NCBI RefSeq assembly: GCF_014648815.1
Contig: NZ_BMRV01000006.1
Location: 124,001-188,000, forward strand
Length of the DNA stretch: 64,000 nucleotides
Source: Streptomyces flaveolus
Lineage (GTDB): Bacteria > Actinomycetota > Actinomycetes > Streptomycetales > Streptomycetaceae
Reading direction: 5' to 3'
In this document: one piece after another, positions 42,542-52,484 of the stretch
Numbering within the stretch: position 1 is the stretch's first letter
Layout: each line of letters starts with the position of its first letter
Notes under the pieces: model-generated
Databases searched by the model: none
What the model saw: only the letters and a program-made list of their open reading frames with translations
Told to the model about the DNA's origin: nothing
Program-made: the position numbers and the translations under genes

Positions 42542-43509
42542 TTCGCTGCCTTCTCCTGGGCGATCTGGCGGGACATGATCGTGGTCAGTTCGTACGCGGT
42601 GTGGGACGCGGCGACGGACGTGATCTCGGCGTGGTCGTAGGCCGGGGCCACCTCGACGACGTCCGCCGACACCAGGTTGCAGGAGGCCAGCCCGCGCAGG
42701 ATCTCCAGCAGCTCGCGGGAGGTCATGCCGCCGGCCTCGGGGGTGCCGGTGCCGGGCGCGTGGGCCGGGTCCAGGCAGTCGATGTCGATGGAGATGTACA
42801 GCGGGCGGTCGCCGATGCGCTGGCGCAGCTGGTCGGCGATCTCGTCGGCGCCGCGGCGGTAGACGTCGGCGGAGGTGACGATGCCGAAGCCCATCTTCTC
42901 GTCGTCGGTCAGGTCCTTCTTGCCGTACAGCGGGCCGCGGGTGCCCACGTGGGAGAGCGCCTCCGTGTCGAGGATGCCCTCCTCGACCGCGCGCCGGAAC
43001 GGCGTGCCGTGCGTGTACTCGGCACCGAAGTAGGTGTCCCAGGTGTCCAGGTGCGCGTCGAAGTGCAGCAGGGCGACCGGGCCGTGCTTCTTGGCCACCG
43101 AGCGCAGCAGCGGCAGGGCGATGGTGTGGTCGCCGCCCAGGGTCATCAGGCGGGCGCCCGTGCCGAGCAGGTCGTCGGCGGCGGCCTCGATCGTCTCGAC
43201 GGCCTCGTTGATGTTGAACGGGTTCACCGCGATGTCGCCGCCGTCGGCGACCTGGGCGAGGGCGAAGGGGGAGGCGTCCTGCGCCGGGTTGTAGGGGCGC
43301 AGCAGCCGGGACGCCTCGCGGATGGCGTTGCCGCCGAACCGGGCGCCGGGCCGGTACGAGACGCCGGAGTCGAACGGCACGCCCACCACGGCGACGTCGG
43401 CGCTGCCGACCTCGTCCAGGCGGGGCAGCCGGGCGAAGGTCGCGGGCCCGGCGTACCGCGGGACGCGGGAGGAGTCGACGGGGCCGCGGGGCGTCTCGTT
43501 GCTGCTCAT
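42538..43509 (-). CDS. speB: Ureohydrolase of the agmatinase/guanidinobutyrase family
   Basis: 323 residues. All manganese-binding motifs of ureohydrolases are present: [30 protein letters not shown] and the C-terminal [20 protein letters not shown]. Such enzymes release urea from agmatine, 4-guanidinobutyrate or related compounds. The ATG at 43509 gives a normal N terminus. It is between a Na+/solute symporter and a ThDP enzyme in one operon, with a PucR regulator divergent, so the substrate is probably an imported guanidino compound. Agmatine itself is not established. Confidence 0.9.
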   Translation of the reverse strand: MSSNETPRGPVDSSRVPRYAGPATFARLPRLDEVGSADVAVVGVPFDSGVSYRPGARFGGNAIREASRLLRPYNPAQDASPFALAQVADGGDIAVNPFNINEAVETIEAAADDLLGTGARLMTLGGDHTIALPLLRSVAKKHGPVALLHFDAHLDTWDTYFGAEYTHGTPFRRAVEEGILDTEALSHVGTRGPLYGKKDLTDDEKMGFGIVTSADVYRRGADEIADQLRQRIGDRPLYISIDIDCLDPAHAPGTGTPEAGGMTSRELLEILRGLASCNLVSADVVEVAPAYDHAEITSVAASHTAYELTTIMSRQIAQEKAAK

Positions 43510-43570
43510 GAATTGCCTTCCTTCTTACGCTTCTTCGCGTATTTACTGCTCTGTACCGCTCGGTACGACT

Positions 43571-45031
43571 CTACTGGTGGGCCGGTACCGGTTCGGGTGC
43601 GGATTCGGGGGCGCGGCCGGCGAGACGTTCGCGCCAGGCGGCCAGGACGGCCGCGTCGGTGGGCCGGGTCGCCAGGGAGACGACGACGTAGACGGCCAGG
43701 GAGGCCAGCAGGCCGTAGTAGACGGGTTCGTTGGCGAGGATGCCGTAGCCGGCCATGAGGCCGACGACCGCGAGGCCGCCGACCGCGACGGCGGCGAGGG
43801 CGCCCTGCGCGGTGCCGCGCTTCCACAGCAGTCCGCCGAGGATGGGCACGAGAAGGCCGCCGACGAGGAGGTTGTAGGCGACGGTGAGCGCCTCGACCAC
43901 GTTGTTCAGGGCGATCGCGGTGCCGATCACGGCGAGGCCCATGACCAGGATGAAGGCGCGGTTGCCCTTGACCTCGTCGTGCTCCTCGTCCGTCTTGCGC
44001 ATCACGCCGCGCAGCCGGGACCAGATGTCGTTGTTGGCGACGGTGGCGCAGGCGATGAGGGCGCCGGAGGACGTGGACATCACCGCGGCCAGGGCGGCGG
44101 CCAGCACCAGGCCGCGCACGCCGACGGGGAGTTCGTCCTTGACGATGGTGGCGAAGGCGTCGTCGGGGCTGGCGAGCTTGGGGTAGAGGACCTTGGCGGC
44201 GGTGCCGATGACGGCGCCGGCGACGGCGTAGACCAGGCAGTAGGTGCCGGCGACGGTGCCGCCCCACTTGGCGGTGCGGTCGCTGCCCGCGGTGAAGACG
44301 CGCTGCCAGATGTCCTGCCCGATGAGCATGCCGAAGGTGTAGATCAGGACGTAGGTGAAGATCGTCTCGCCGCCGACGCCGAGCGGGTCGAAGTACGAGG
44401 TCGGCAGCTGGGCCTTCATCTCGCCGAAGCCGCCCGCCTTGACGACGGCGATGGGCAGCAGCAGGAGCAGCACGCCGATGGTCTTCACCACGAACTGCAC
44501 CATGTCGGTGAGCGTGATGGACCACATGCCGCCGAGGGTGGAGTACGCGACGACGATCGTGCCGCCCAGGATGATCGCGAGGGTGCGGTTCACGTCGAAG
44601 AGGACGTCGAAGATCGTGGCGTAGGCGATGGTGGAGGTGACGGCCAGCATCAGCGTGTACGCCCACATGACCAGGCCCGAGATGACGCCGGCCTTGCCGC
44701 CGTAGCGCAGGTCCAGCATCTCGGAGACGGTGTAGACCTTCAGGCGGGCAATGCGGGCGGAGAAGAACAGCGACAGGGCGAGCAGGCCGAGGCCGATGGT
44801 GACGACCATCCAGGCGCCGGAGAGGCCGTACTGGTAGCCGAGGCCGACGCCGCCGATGGTGGACGCGCCGCCGAGGACGATCGCCGCCATGGTGCCCGAG
44901 TACATCGCGGGGCCCAGCCGGCGCCCGGCGACGAGGAAGTCGCTCTTGGACTTGGCGCGGCGCATGCCCCACCAGCCCATGGCGAGCATGCCGGCGAGAT
45001 AGACGACGATCACTGTGTAGTCGACGGCCAT
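43571..45031 (-). CDS. Sodium/solute symporter (SSS family)
   Basis: 486 residues, about thirteen hydrophobic segments. The family pattern is seen in MAVDYTVIVVYLAGMLAMGW, RRLGPAMYSGTMAAIVLGGA, and AALAAVMSTSSGALIACATV in the sodium-site helix. The ATG at 45031 is preferred over a GTG at 45052 because AAGGAGG precedes it. It is the first gene of the unit with the ureohydrolase (61-base gap) and the ThDP enzyme. It likely imports the guanidino compound that they degrade. Confidence 0.9.
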   Translation of the reverse strand: MAVDYTVIVVYLAGMLAMGWWGMRRAKSKSDFLVAGRRLGPAMYSGTMAAIVLGGASTIGGVGLGYQYGLSGAWMVVTIGLGLLALSLFFSARIARLKVYTVSEMLDLRYGGKAGVISGLVMWAYTLMLAVTSTIAYATIFDVLFDVNRTLAIILGGTIVVAYSTLGGMWSITLTDMVQFVVKTIGVLLLLLPIAVVKAGGFGEMKAQLPTSYFDPLGVGGETIFTYVLIYTFGMLIGQDIWQRVFTAGSDRTAKWGGTVAGTYCLVYAVAGAVIGTAAKVLYPKLASPDDAFATIVKDELPVGVRGLVLAAALAAVMSTSSGALIACATVANNDIWSRLRGVMRKTDEEHDEVKGNRAFILVMGLAVIGTAIALNNVVEALTVAYNLLVGGLLVPILGGLLWKRGTAQGALAAVAVGGLAVVGLMAGYGILANEPVYYGLLASLAVYVVVSLATRPTDAAVLAAWRERLAGRAPESAPEPVPAHQ

Positions 45032-45213
45032 GAGGGGGCCTCCTTCGCGCACTCATCGGTGGCGTGTCGTGCTGATGGAAGTTGTCCCGGACGGTCTGTC
45101 CGGTTGGCGCCTCGCGGGGACATCCGCCCGTACCCGCGGCAGCCGGTCCGATCCCGGTGGGAATTCCGGTCCGGATTGACACTAGGTGGCCGAAAAGCAG
45201 CTGCGAAGTGTAC

Positions 45214-45249
45214 GTTCCATCCATTCGGACCGGTCGGAGTGGAGGGAAC
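45214..45249 (+). promoter_or_regulatory. Inverted repeat covering the PucR ribosome-binding site
   Basis: GTTCCATCCA at 45214-45223 and TGGAGGGAAC at 45240-45249 pair at 9 of 10 positions around a 16-base spacer. The right arm is the ribosome-binding site of the PucR gene, whose ATG is 8 bases beyond. It could be an mRNA hairpin that hides the site, or an operator for PucR autoregulation. Confidence 0.55.
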
Positions 45250-45256
45250 ATCCATC

Positions 45257-47017
45257 ATGCAGGAGACGGTCGCTCCGCCCACGCCTCCCGTGTCCCTCGC
45301 GGCCCTGCTGTCCCGGGAGGACCTCGCCCTGCGCCAGATCACCGGGCCCCCGGCGGCGGAGGTGGCGATCCACTGGGCGCACACCTCCGAGATGGCCGAC
45401 CCCTACCCCTACCTGCTGGGCGGCGAGCTGCTGCTGACGGCCGGCGTGCACATTCCCTCCGGGGCGGGGACGGAGGGCTACTTCGACGCGTACGTCGCCC
45501 GGATCGTGGCGGCGGGCGGCGCGGCCCTCGGCTTCGGGGTGGCGCCGGTGCACGACACCGTGCCGCGGGCGCTGGTCACGGCCTGCGAGGCGTACGGGCT
45601 GCCGCTGGTGGAGGTGCCGCCGCGGACGACGTTCTCCGGCGTGGCGCGCGCCGTGTGGCAGCTGATGGCGCGGGCGCGGCTGGCCGAGCTGCGGCGGGTG
45701 TCCGAGGCCCAGCGGCAACTGGCCGCCGCGGCGTCCCGGCCGGATCCGGTGCCGTCGGTGCTGCGCCGGCTGGCCACGCGGCTCGACGGCCGGGCGGTGC
45801 TGTACGGGCCGGAGGGCACCGAGATCGCGGCGGCGGGGCGGGAGCCGGGGGACGAGGTGCGCGGGGCCCTGGCGAAGCTGGCCCGGTTCGTCACCAGCCG
45901 GGCCTCCACGACCGCCACCGACACGGTCGCCGGTACCCGTCTGGCGGCCTACGCCCTCGGCACCGGCGGGGGTTTCGTGCTCGGGGTCGCGGCCCCGCAG
46001 CAGGAGTCCGGGGACCACACCATCGCCTCGGTCGCCGCGGTGCTGCTCTCCCTGCTCACCGGCGAGCACCAGAGCGGCACGGGCGCGGCCCGCTCGTCCG
46101 CGCTGGTGCGGCTGCTGCTGGGCGCCCGCCCCGAGGAGGTCGCGCCGCTGCTCGAGGGCGGTGCGGGCACCCGCTGGCACGTCGTGCACGCCCGGCCGGA
46201 CTCCGGCTGCCCCGACCCGGTGGCGGCCTCCGCCCTGGGCGCCGCGCTGGGCTCCCCGCTGGTCGACCCGTCCGACGACGTCGTACGGGTCCTGGTCCCG
46301 GTGGGGCCGGAGACACCGGGCGGCCCGGGGCCGGCGGCCGGCGGCCCGCCGGAGCGGCGGGAGGCCGAGACGCTCACCGGACCGGGCACCCCGGCCGGAC
46401 CGAGGGACTCCGCCGCCCCGGGCACCCCGGCGACCACGCCCCGGACAGGGACCCTTGCCGGACCCGACGCCCCGGCAACCACACCCCGCACAGGCCCCGC
46501 CGCACCCGACGCACCCGCAACCGCACCCCGCACAGGGACCCCCGCCGGACCGGGCGCCCCGGTAGCCGCGCTCCAAACAGGGGTCCCCGCCGGGCCGGGG
46601 CGTGCCGGGCCGTCGCCGCAGCGAGGATGGACGCTCGGTGTCAGTGCCGCCGTCGCGCCCGCCGAGTGGGCGGCAGCCGACGCGCAGGCGGCGCGGGCGC
46701 TGGCGCGGGCGCGGGCCACCCGGGTGCCGCTGGTGCGCCATGCCGCCCGGCCCGCCCTCGCCGACCTGGTTCCGGACGCCGAGGCCGACGCGCACGCCCG
46801 TGCGCTGCTCGCGCCGGTCGCGGCCGTGCCCGCGCTGACGGAGACGCTGCGCGCCTGGCTGTCCCTGCACGGCAGCTGGGACCGCACCGCCGTCGCCCTG
46901 TCCGTGCACCGCAACACCGTCCGTCAGCGCATCGCCCGCTGCGCGGCCCTGCTGGACGCCGACCTCGACGACGCGGACGTACGGATGGAGCTGTGGTTCG
47001 CGCTGCGCAGGCTCTGA
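45257..47017 (+). CDS. PucR-family regulator with a repetitive insertion
   Basis: 586 residues. The PucR N-terminal domain (SLAALLSREDLALRQITGPP to the PPRTTFSGVARAVWQL region, about 12-130), a GGDEF-like CdaR domain, and the C-terminal helix-turn-helix (LRAWLSLHGSWDRTAVALSV, HRNTVRQRIARCAALL) are in the standard order. Between residues about 377 and 448 lies a Pro/Thr/Ala/Gly-rich insertion made of imperfect 14-15-residue repeats, absent from typical family members. It is divergent from the symporter-ureohydrolase-ThDP operon and likely activates it in response to the nitrogen substrate. Confidence 0.87.
   Translation: MQETVAPPTPPVSLAALLSREDLALRQITGPPAAEVAIHWAHTSEMADPYPYLLGGELLLTAGVHIPSGAGTEGYFDAYVARIVAAGGAALGFGVAPVHDTVPRALVTACEAYGLPLVEVPPRTTFSGVARAVWQLMARARLAELRRVSEAQRQLAAAASRPDPVPSVLRRLATRLDGRAVLYGPEGTEIAAAGREPGDEVRGALAKLARFVTSRASTTATDTVAGTRLAAYALGTGGGFVLGVAAPQQESGDHTIASVAAVLLSLLTGEHQSGTGAARSSALVRLLLGARPEEVAPLLEGGAGTRWHVVHARPDSGCPDPVAASALGAALGSPLVDPSDDVVRVLVPVGPETPGGPGPAAGGPPERREAETLTGPGTPAGPRDSAAPGTPATTPRTGTLAGPDAPATTPRTGPAAPDAPATAPRTGTPAGPGAPVAALQTGVPAGPGRAGPSPQRGWTLGVSAAVAPAEWAAADAQAARALARARATRVPLVRHAARPALADLVPDAEADAHARALLAPVAAVPALTETLRAWLSLHGSWDRTAVALSVHRNTVRQRIARCAALLDADLDDADVRMELWFALRRL
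46385..46600 (+). repeat. In-frame tandem repeats inside the PucR gene
   Basis: Imperfect 45/42/45-bp units encode GTLAGPDAPATTPRT, GPAAPDAPATAPRT and GTPAGPGAPVAALQT, plus partial copies at each side. All lengths are multiples of three, so copy number can change without breaking the frame. Confidence 0.75.
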
Positions 47018-47095
47018 CCCCGCGGGGCGGGTGACCCGCGTCCCAGCGGGCGATACCCCGCAGACGCGGACAGGTGGCTGCTACACAATGGAGCC

Positions 47096-47887
47096 ATGCC
47101 GATACCCGGGACACCCAGCCGCGCCGCACTCGCCGAACACCTCGTCAGAACCCGTATCGCGGGCGACGTCGCCACGCCCCGCGAGAACAACCTCTCCCAC
47201 TACCGGAAGCTGGCGAACGGCGACCGCAACTACTGGCTCGGTCTGGAGCTGGGCGACCGCTGGACGGACGAGCAGGACGTGCTCGCGGTGATGGCGGAGC
47301 GGGTCGGCGTCAACGACGACCCGGAGTACCGGTACGGCCAGGACACCATCGACCCCGAGCTGACCGTGGCCGCGCTGGAGCGCATGGCCGGACGGCTGCG
47401 CAAGGCCGCGGACGGCGGGCAGCGGGTGCTGTTCGCCACCGGCCACCCGGGCGGACTGCTCGACGTGCACCGCGCCACGGCCGCCGCGCTGCGCGCCGCC
47501 GGCTGCGAGATCGTCGTGATCCCGGAGGGGCTGACGACGGAGGAGGGCTACGTCCAGCAGTTCGCGGACGTGGCCGTGCTGGAGCACGGTGCCTCGTTGT
47601 GGCACACGCACTCCGGGGAGCCGATGAAGGCCATCCTGACCGGCCTGGAGCGCGCGGGCCGCCCGCTGCCGGACCTGGTCGTCGCCGACCACGGCTGGGC
47701 CGGTTACGCCGGTCAGCACGGCGTCGACTCCGTGGGATACGCCGACTGCAACGACCCCGCGCTGTTCCTCGCCGAGTCCGAGGGGACCGTCCAGGTCACC
47801 GTGCCGCTGGACGACCACGTGGTCAGCCCGCGCTACTACGACCCGATGACGGCGTACCTGCTGGCGGAGGCCGGACTCGGCCGGTGA
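47096..47887 (+). CDS. Conserved actinobacterial protein, phosphatase-like annotation
   Basis: 263 residues. I recall close Streptomyces homologues being called phosphatases, but see no classical phosphatase motif. Conserved-looking segments are RVLFATGHPGGLLDVHRATA, PDLVVADHGWAGYAGQHGVD and the C-terminal DDHVVSPRYYDPMTAYLLAE; the several His/Asp residues could bind metal. GGAGCC precedes the ATG, and TACACAAT just upstream could be a -10-like element. It stands alone and converges with tesB. Confidence 0.72.
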   Translation: MPIPGTPSRAALAEHLVRTRIAGDVATPRENNLSHYRKLANGDRNYWLGLELGDRWTDEQDVLAVMAERVGVNDDPEYRYGQDTIDPELTVAALERMAGRLRKAADGGQRVLFATGHPGGLLDVHRATAAALRAAGCEIVVIPEGLTTEEGYVQQFADVAVLEHGASLWHTHSGEPMKAILTGLERAGRPLPDLVVADHGWAGYAGQHGVDSVGYADCNDPALFLAESEGTVQVTVPLDDHVVSPRYYDPMTAYLLAEAGLGR

Positions 47888-47914
47888 CGCCCCTCCGGGC
47901 CACGGCATGACGAA

Positions 47915-47945
47915 GGCGGCGGGCACCGTGGAGGTGCCCGCCGCC
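47915..47945. terminator. Bidirectional terminator
   Basis: Perfect 13-bp stem GGCGGCGGGCACC / GGTGCCCGCCGCC with a 5-base loop, placed between the convergent phosphatase-like gene and tesB. It can end transcription from both sides. Confidence 0.8.
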
Positions 47946-47964
47946 CGTGTCCACGGCCTGCCGC

Positions 47965-48837
47965 TCAGCGCTCCCGCGGGACGCGGACCACGCCCTCCTG
48001 GATGACCGAGAGCGCGAGCCGCCCGTCCTGCGTGTAGATGCGGGCCTGGCCGAGTCCCCGGCCGCCGGACGCGGACGGCGACTGCTGGTCGTACAGCAGC
48101 CACTCGTCGGCGCGGAACGGCCGGTGGAACCACATGGCGTGGTCCAGCGAGGCCCCGACGACGTCCCCGACGGCCCAGCCGCCCCGGCCGTGCGCGAGCA
48201 GCACGGAGTCGAGGAGGGTCATGTCGGAGACGTACGTGGCGAGCACGACGTGCAGGAGCGGATCGTCGGCGAGCTTGCCGTTGGTGCGGAACCACACCTG
48301 GGAGTGCGGCTCGCGCGGCTCGCCGAAGTTCCCGAACGGCGGGTCGTCGACGTAGCGCAGGTCGACGGCGGCCCGGGCCTCGAGGAACCGCTCCACGGTC
48401 TCGGCGGGCAGGTGCGGGTAGCTCCGCAGCCGCTCCTCGCCGGTGGGCAGGGTCGCCGGGTCCGGGGCGGCCGGCATCGGGGCCTGGTGGTCCAGGCCCT
48501 CCTCGTACGTCTGGAAGGACGCCGACAGGCCGAAGATCGGCTTGCCGTGCTGGACGGCGACCACCCGGCGGGTGGTGAAGGAGCGGCCGTCGCGCAGGCG
48601 GTCGACGTTGTAGACGATGGGCGCGCCGGGGTCGCCGGGGCGCAGGAAGTACGCGTGCAGGGAGTGCGCGAACCGGTCCTCGGGGACCGTGCGCCCGGCG
48701 GCCACCAGGGCCTGGGCGGCCACCTGCCCGCCGAAGACCCGGGGGACGACGGCGGAGCGGGAGTGGCCGCGGTAGATGTCCTCCTCGATCCGCTCGAGGT
48801 CGAGCAGATCGAGGAGGGACTGGAGTGCTTCGCTCAT
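47965..48837 (-). CDS. tesB: Acyl-CoA thioesterase II
   Basis: 290 residues, the usual TesB length, made of two hot-dog domains. Characteristic stretches are VFGGQVAAQALVAAGRTVPE near residue 30, SLHAYFLRPGDPGAPIVYNV, and the C-terminal SLDHAMWFHRPFRADEWLLY with the catalytic region near the end. It hydrolyses acyl-CoA to free acid and CoA in the cytoplasm. It starts 11 bases after the acyl-CoA dehydrogenase stop on the same strand, so the two form an operon for acyl-CoA turnover. Confidence 0.93.
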   Translation of the reverse strand: MSEALQSLLDLLDLERIEEDIYRGHSRSAVVPRVFGGQVAAQALVAAGRTVPEDRFAHSLHAYFLRPGDPGAPIVYNVDRLRDGRSFTTRRVVAVQHGKPIFGLSASFQTYEEGLDHQAPMPAAPDPATLPTGEERLRSYPHLPAETVERFLEARAAVDLRYVDDPPFGNFGEPREPHSQVWFRTNGKLADDPLLHVVLATYVSDMTLLDSVLLAHGRGGWAVGDVVGASLDHAMWFHRPFRADEWLLYDQQSPSASGGRGLGQARIYTQDGRLALSVIQEGVVRVPRER

Positions 48838-48847
48838 GTCCTGTGGT

Positions 48848-50005
48848 TTACAGGCCCATGTTCTTCGCGATGATCGACTTCATGATCTCGCTGGTGCCGC
48901 CGTAGATGCGGTTGACGCGGTTGTCCGCGTACAGGCGGGCGATCGGGTACTCGTTCATGTAGCCGTAGCCGCCGTGCAGCTGGAGGCAGCGGTCGATGAC
49001 GCGGTGGGCGACCTCGGTGCAGAACAGCTTGGCGCTGGCGGCCTCGGCGGGGGTGAGCTCGCCGGCGTCCAGGGCCTCGGTCGCGCGGTCGACGACGGCC
49101 TCGGCGGCGTCCACCTCGGCCTGGCAGGCGGCCAGCTCGAACTTGGTGTTCTGGAAGTGGGCGACCGGCTTGCCGAAGACGGTGCGGTCCTGCACGTACT
49201 GCTTGGCGAACCGGACGGCGGCCTTGGCCTGGGCGTAGGCGCCGAAGGCGATGCCCCAGCGCTCGGAGGCCAGGTTGTGGCCGAGGTAGGAGAAGCCCTT
49301 GTTCTCCTCGCCGAGCAGGTCCTCCACGGGGACCTTGACGTCGACGAAGGCGAGCTCGGCGGTGTCGGAGGTGCGCAGGCCCAGCTTGTCCAGCTTGCGG
49401 CCCACCGAGTAGCCCTCGGACTTGGTGTCCACGGCGAACAGGGAGATGCCGTGGCGGCGGTCCTCGGCCGTGGGGGCGGCGGTGCGGGCGCAGACGATGA
49501 CCCGGTCGGCGTGGACGCCGCCGGTGATGAAGGTCTTGGCGCCGTTGAGGACGTAGTGGGTGCCGTCCTCGGAGAGCTTGGCGGTGGACTTCATGCCGGC
49601 GAGGTCGGAGCCGGTGCCCGGCTCGGTCATCGCGATGGCCCACATCTCCTCACCGGTGACGAACTTCGGCAGGTAGCGCTTCTTCTGCTCGTCCGTGGCC
49701 AGCATGTTGATGTAGGGCAGGGCGAGCAGCACGTGCACGCCGGAGCCGCCGAACTGGACGCCCGCGCGGGCGGTCTCCTCGTAGAGGACGGCCTCGAACT
49801 TGTGGCTGTCCATGCCGGCGCCGCCGAACTCCTCGGGCACGTTGATGCCGAAGATGCCCAGCTCACCGAGCTTGTAGTAGAACTCGCGCGGCGCCTGGCC
49901 CGCGGCGAACCACTCGTCGTAGACGGGGACGACCTCGGCCTCGATGAAGGCGCGAAGGGTCTCCCGGAACGCCTCGTGGTCCTCGTTGAACACCGTACGG
50001 CGCAC
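48848..50005 (-). CDS. Acyl-CoA dehydrogenase
   Basis: 385 residues, a standard flavin acyl-CoA dehydrogenase. FAD-contact and signature stretches are WAIAMTEPGTGSDLAGMKST and the C-terminal LHGGYGYMNEYPIARLYADN, followed by YGGTSEIMKSIIAKNMGL. The catalytic acid is in the C-terminal YGGTSEI region. GGAGGTGGC precedes the GTG at 50005. It is upstream of tesB, and a palindrome in its promoter (50027-50046) resembles fatty-acid-degradation operators. Probable long- or medium-chain substrate; not resolvable from sequence. Confidence 0.92.
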   Translation of the reverse strand: MRRTVFNEDHEAFRETLRAFIEAEVVPVYDEWFAAGQAPREFYYKLGELGIFGINVPEEFGGAGMDSHKFEAVLYEETARAGVQFGGSGVHVLLALPYINMLATDEQKKRYLPKFVTGEEMWAIAMTEPGTGSDLAGMKSTAKLSEDGTHYVLNGAKTFITGGVHADRVIVCARTAAPTAEDRRHGISLFAVDTKSEGYSVGRKLDKLGLRTSDTAELAFVDVKVPVEDLLGEENKGFSYLGHNLASERWGIAFGAYAQAKAAVRFAKQYVQDRTVFGKPVAHFQNTKFELAACQAEVDAAEAVVDRATEALDAGELTPAEAASAKLFCTEVAHRVIDRCLQLHGGYGYMNEYPIARLYADNRVNRIYGGTSEIMKSIIAKNMGL

Positions 50006-50026
50006 GGCGCCACCTCCAGGGTACGT

Positions 50027-50046
50027 GTCTAAGCGCTTGCTCAGAC
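50027..50046. promoter_or_regulatory. Operator-like inverted repeat before acyl-CoA dehydrogenase
   Basis: GTCTAAGCGCTTGCTCAGAC fits GTCTnAGCnnnnGCTnAGAC, with 7 of 10 base pairs symmetric, 22 bases upstream of the start. The TnAGCnnnnGCTnA core resembles TetR-type fatty-acid regulators. It differs from the operators at 50782 and 50811. Confidence 0.5.
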
Positions 50047-50126
50047 TTCACCGTACCGGCGGGTAGGGAGAGGCGTCCAGAGCGGGGGGCGGGTAACCCT
50101 CGTCACTCCGGCGACCGGACGGCGGC

Positions 50127-50759
50127 TCACTCTCCCGCCTCCCCCACCGCCGCGAAGGCCCCCCGGGCCATCCGGTGCAGCAGCGACGCCGTCACCGCGC
50201 GGCCCGGCAGGGAGCCGGGGCGGCCCAGGTGCGGGGTGGAGTTCAGGAGGCCGAAGACCGAGTGGACCGCCGAGCGGGCGCTCGGTTCGGCCACGGCCGG
50301 GTACACCTCGCGCAGGACCCCGACCCACAGCTCCACGTACTGCCGCTGCAACTGCCGCACCATCTTGCGGTCGGCGTCCCGGAGGCGGTCCAGCTCGCGG
50401 TCGTGCAGGGTGATGAGCGGGCGGTCGTCGAGCGCGAAGTCGATGTGACCCTCGATGAGCGAGTCGAGGACCGCCTCGGGACCCGCGCCGCCGGAGCCCG
50501 TGCCGGAGCCGGCCACCCCCTCGGCCTCCGCCAGCCGCCGCTTCGCCCCGGTCAGCAGCTGCCCGCTGATCCCGACCAGCAGCTCGGCGAGCATCGCGTC
50601 CTTGCCGGGGAAGTGGCGGTAGAGACCGGGGCCGCTGATCCCGACCGCGGCGCCTATCTCGTCGACGCCGACGCCGTGGAAGCCACGCTCGGCGAAGAGC
50701 CGGGCGGCCTCCTTGAGGATCTGCTCGCGGCGGGTCGGGGCGTCGGTTCTGGTGGTCAT
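50127..50759 (-). CDS. TetR-family regulator of branched-chain acyl-CoA genes
   Basis: 210 residues. The HTH is at about residues 9-55 (RREQILKEAARLFAERGFHG, GAAVGISGPGLYRHFPGKDA). The rest is the ligand domain, with a Gly-rich loop AEGVAGSGTGSGGAGPEAVL. It is divergent from the carboxylase operon at 50857 across 97 bases holding two clear palindromes, and same-strand upstream of the acyl-CoA dehydrogenase. It probably represses the leucine/branched-chain operon and itself, with an acyl-CoA as inducer. Confidence 0.9.
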   Translation of the reverse strand: MTTRTDAPTRREQILKEAARLFAERGFHGVGVDEIGAAVGISGPGLYRHFPGKDAMLAELLVGISGQLLTGAKRRLAEAEGVAGSGTGSGGAGPEAVLDSLIEGHIDFALDDRPLITLHDRELDRLRDADRKMVRQLQRQYVELWVGVLREVYPAVAEPSARSAVHSVFGLLNSTPHLGRPGSLPGRAVTASLLHRMARGAFAAVGEAGE

Positions 50760-50781
50760 GGGATCGATTCTAGACAGGGAG

Positions 50782-50826
50782 GTTAGCGGTCGTTAACCTG
50801 AAGGAAATGCGTTAACGCTCATTAAC
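50782..50826. promoter_or_regulatory. Two TetR operators controlling the carboxylase operon
   Basis: GTTAGCGGTCGTTAAC at 50782-50797 and GTTAACGCTCATTAAC at 50811-50826, both 16-bp inverted repeats with one mismatched pair and sharing the arms GTTARCG / YRTTAAC. Their centres are 29 bases apart. They fill the space between the divergent TetR and carboxylase genes. Confidence 0.72.
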
Positions 50827-50856
50827 TGGTCGACCACTGGGTGAGGGGACCGCAGG

Positions 50857-52473
<1,617 letters not shown>

Positions 52474-52484
52474 GGAGGGGACCC

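Noticed and set aside
43553..43566. GTACCGCTCGGTAC palindrome between symporter and ureohydrolase genes
   Set aside because: Short, within a probable operon, and without a clear promoter; too weak to call an operator or terminator.
43322..45256. Upstream extension of the PucR reading frame
   Set aside because: The stretch is opposite the symporter gene; the PucR domain starts right after the ATG at 45257, which has a ribosome-binding site.
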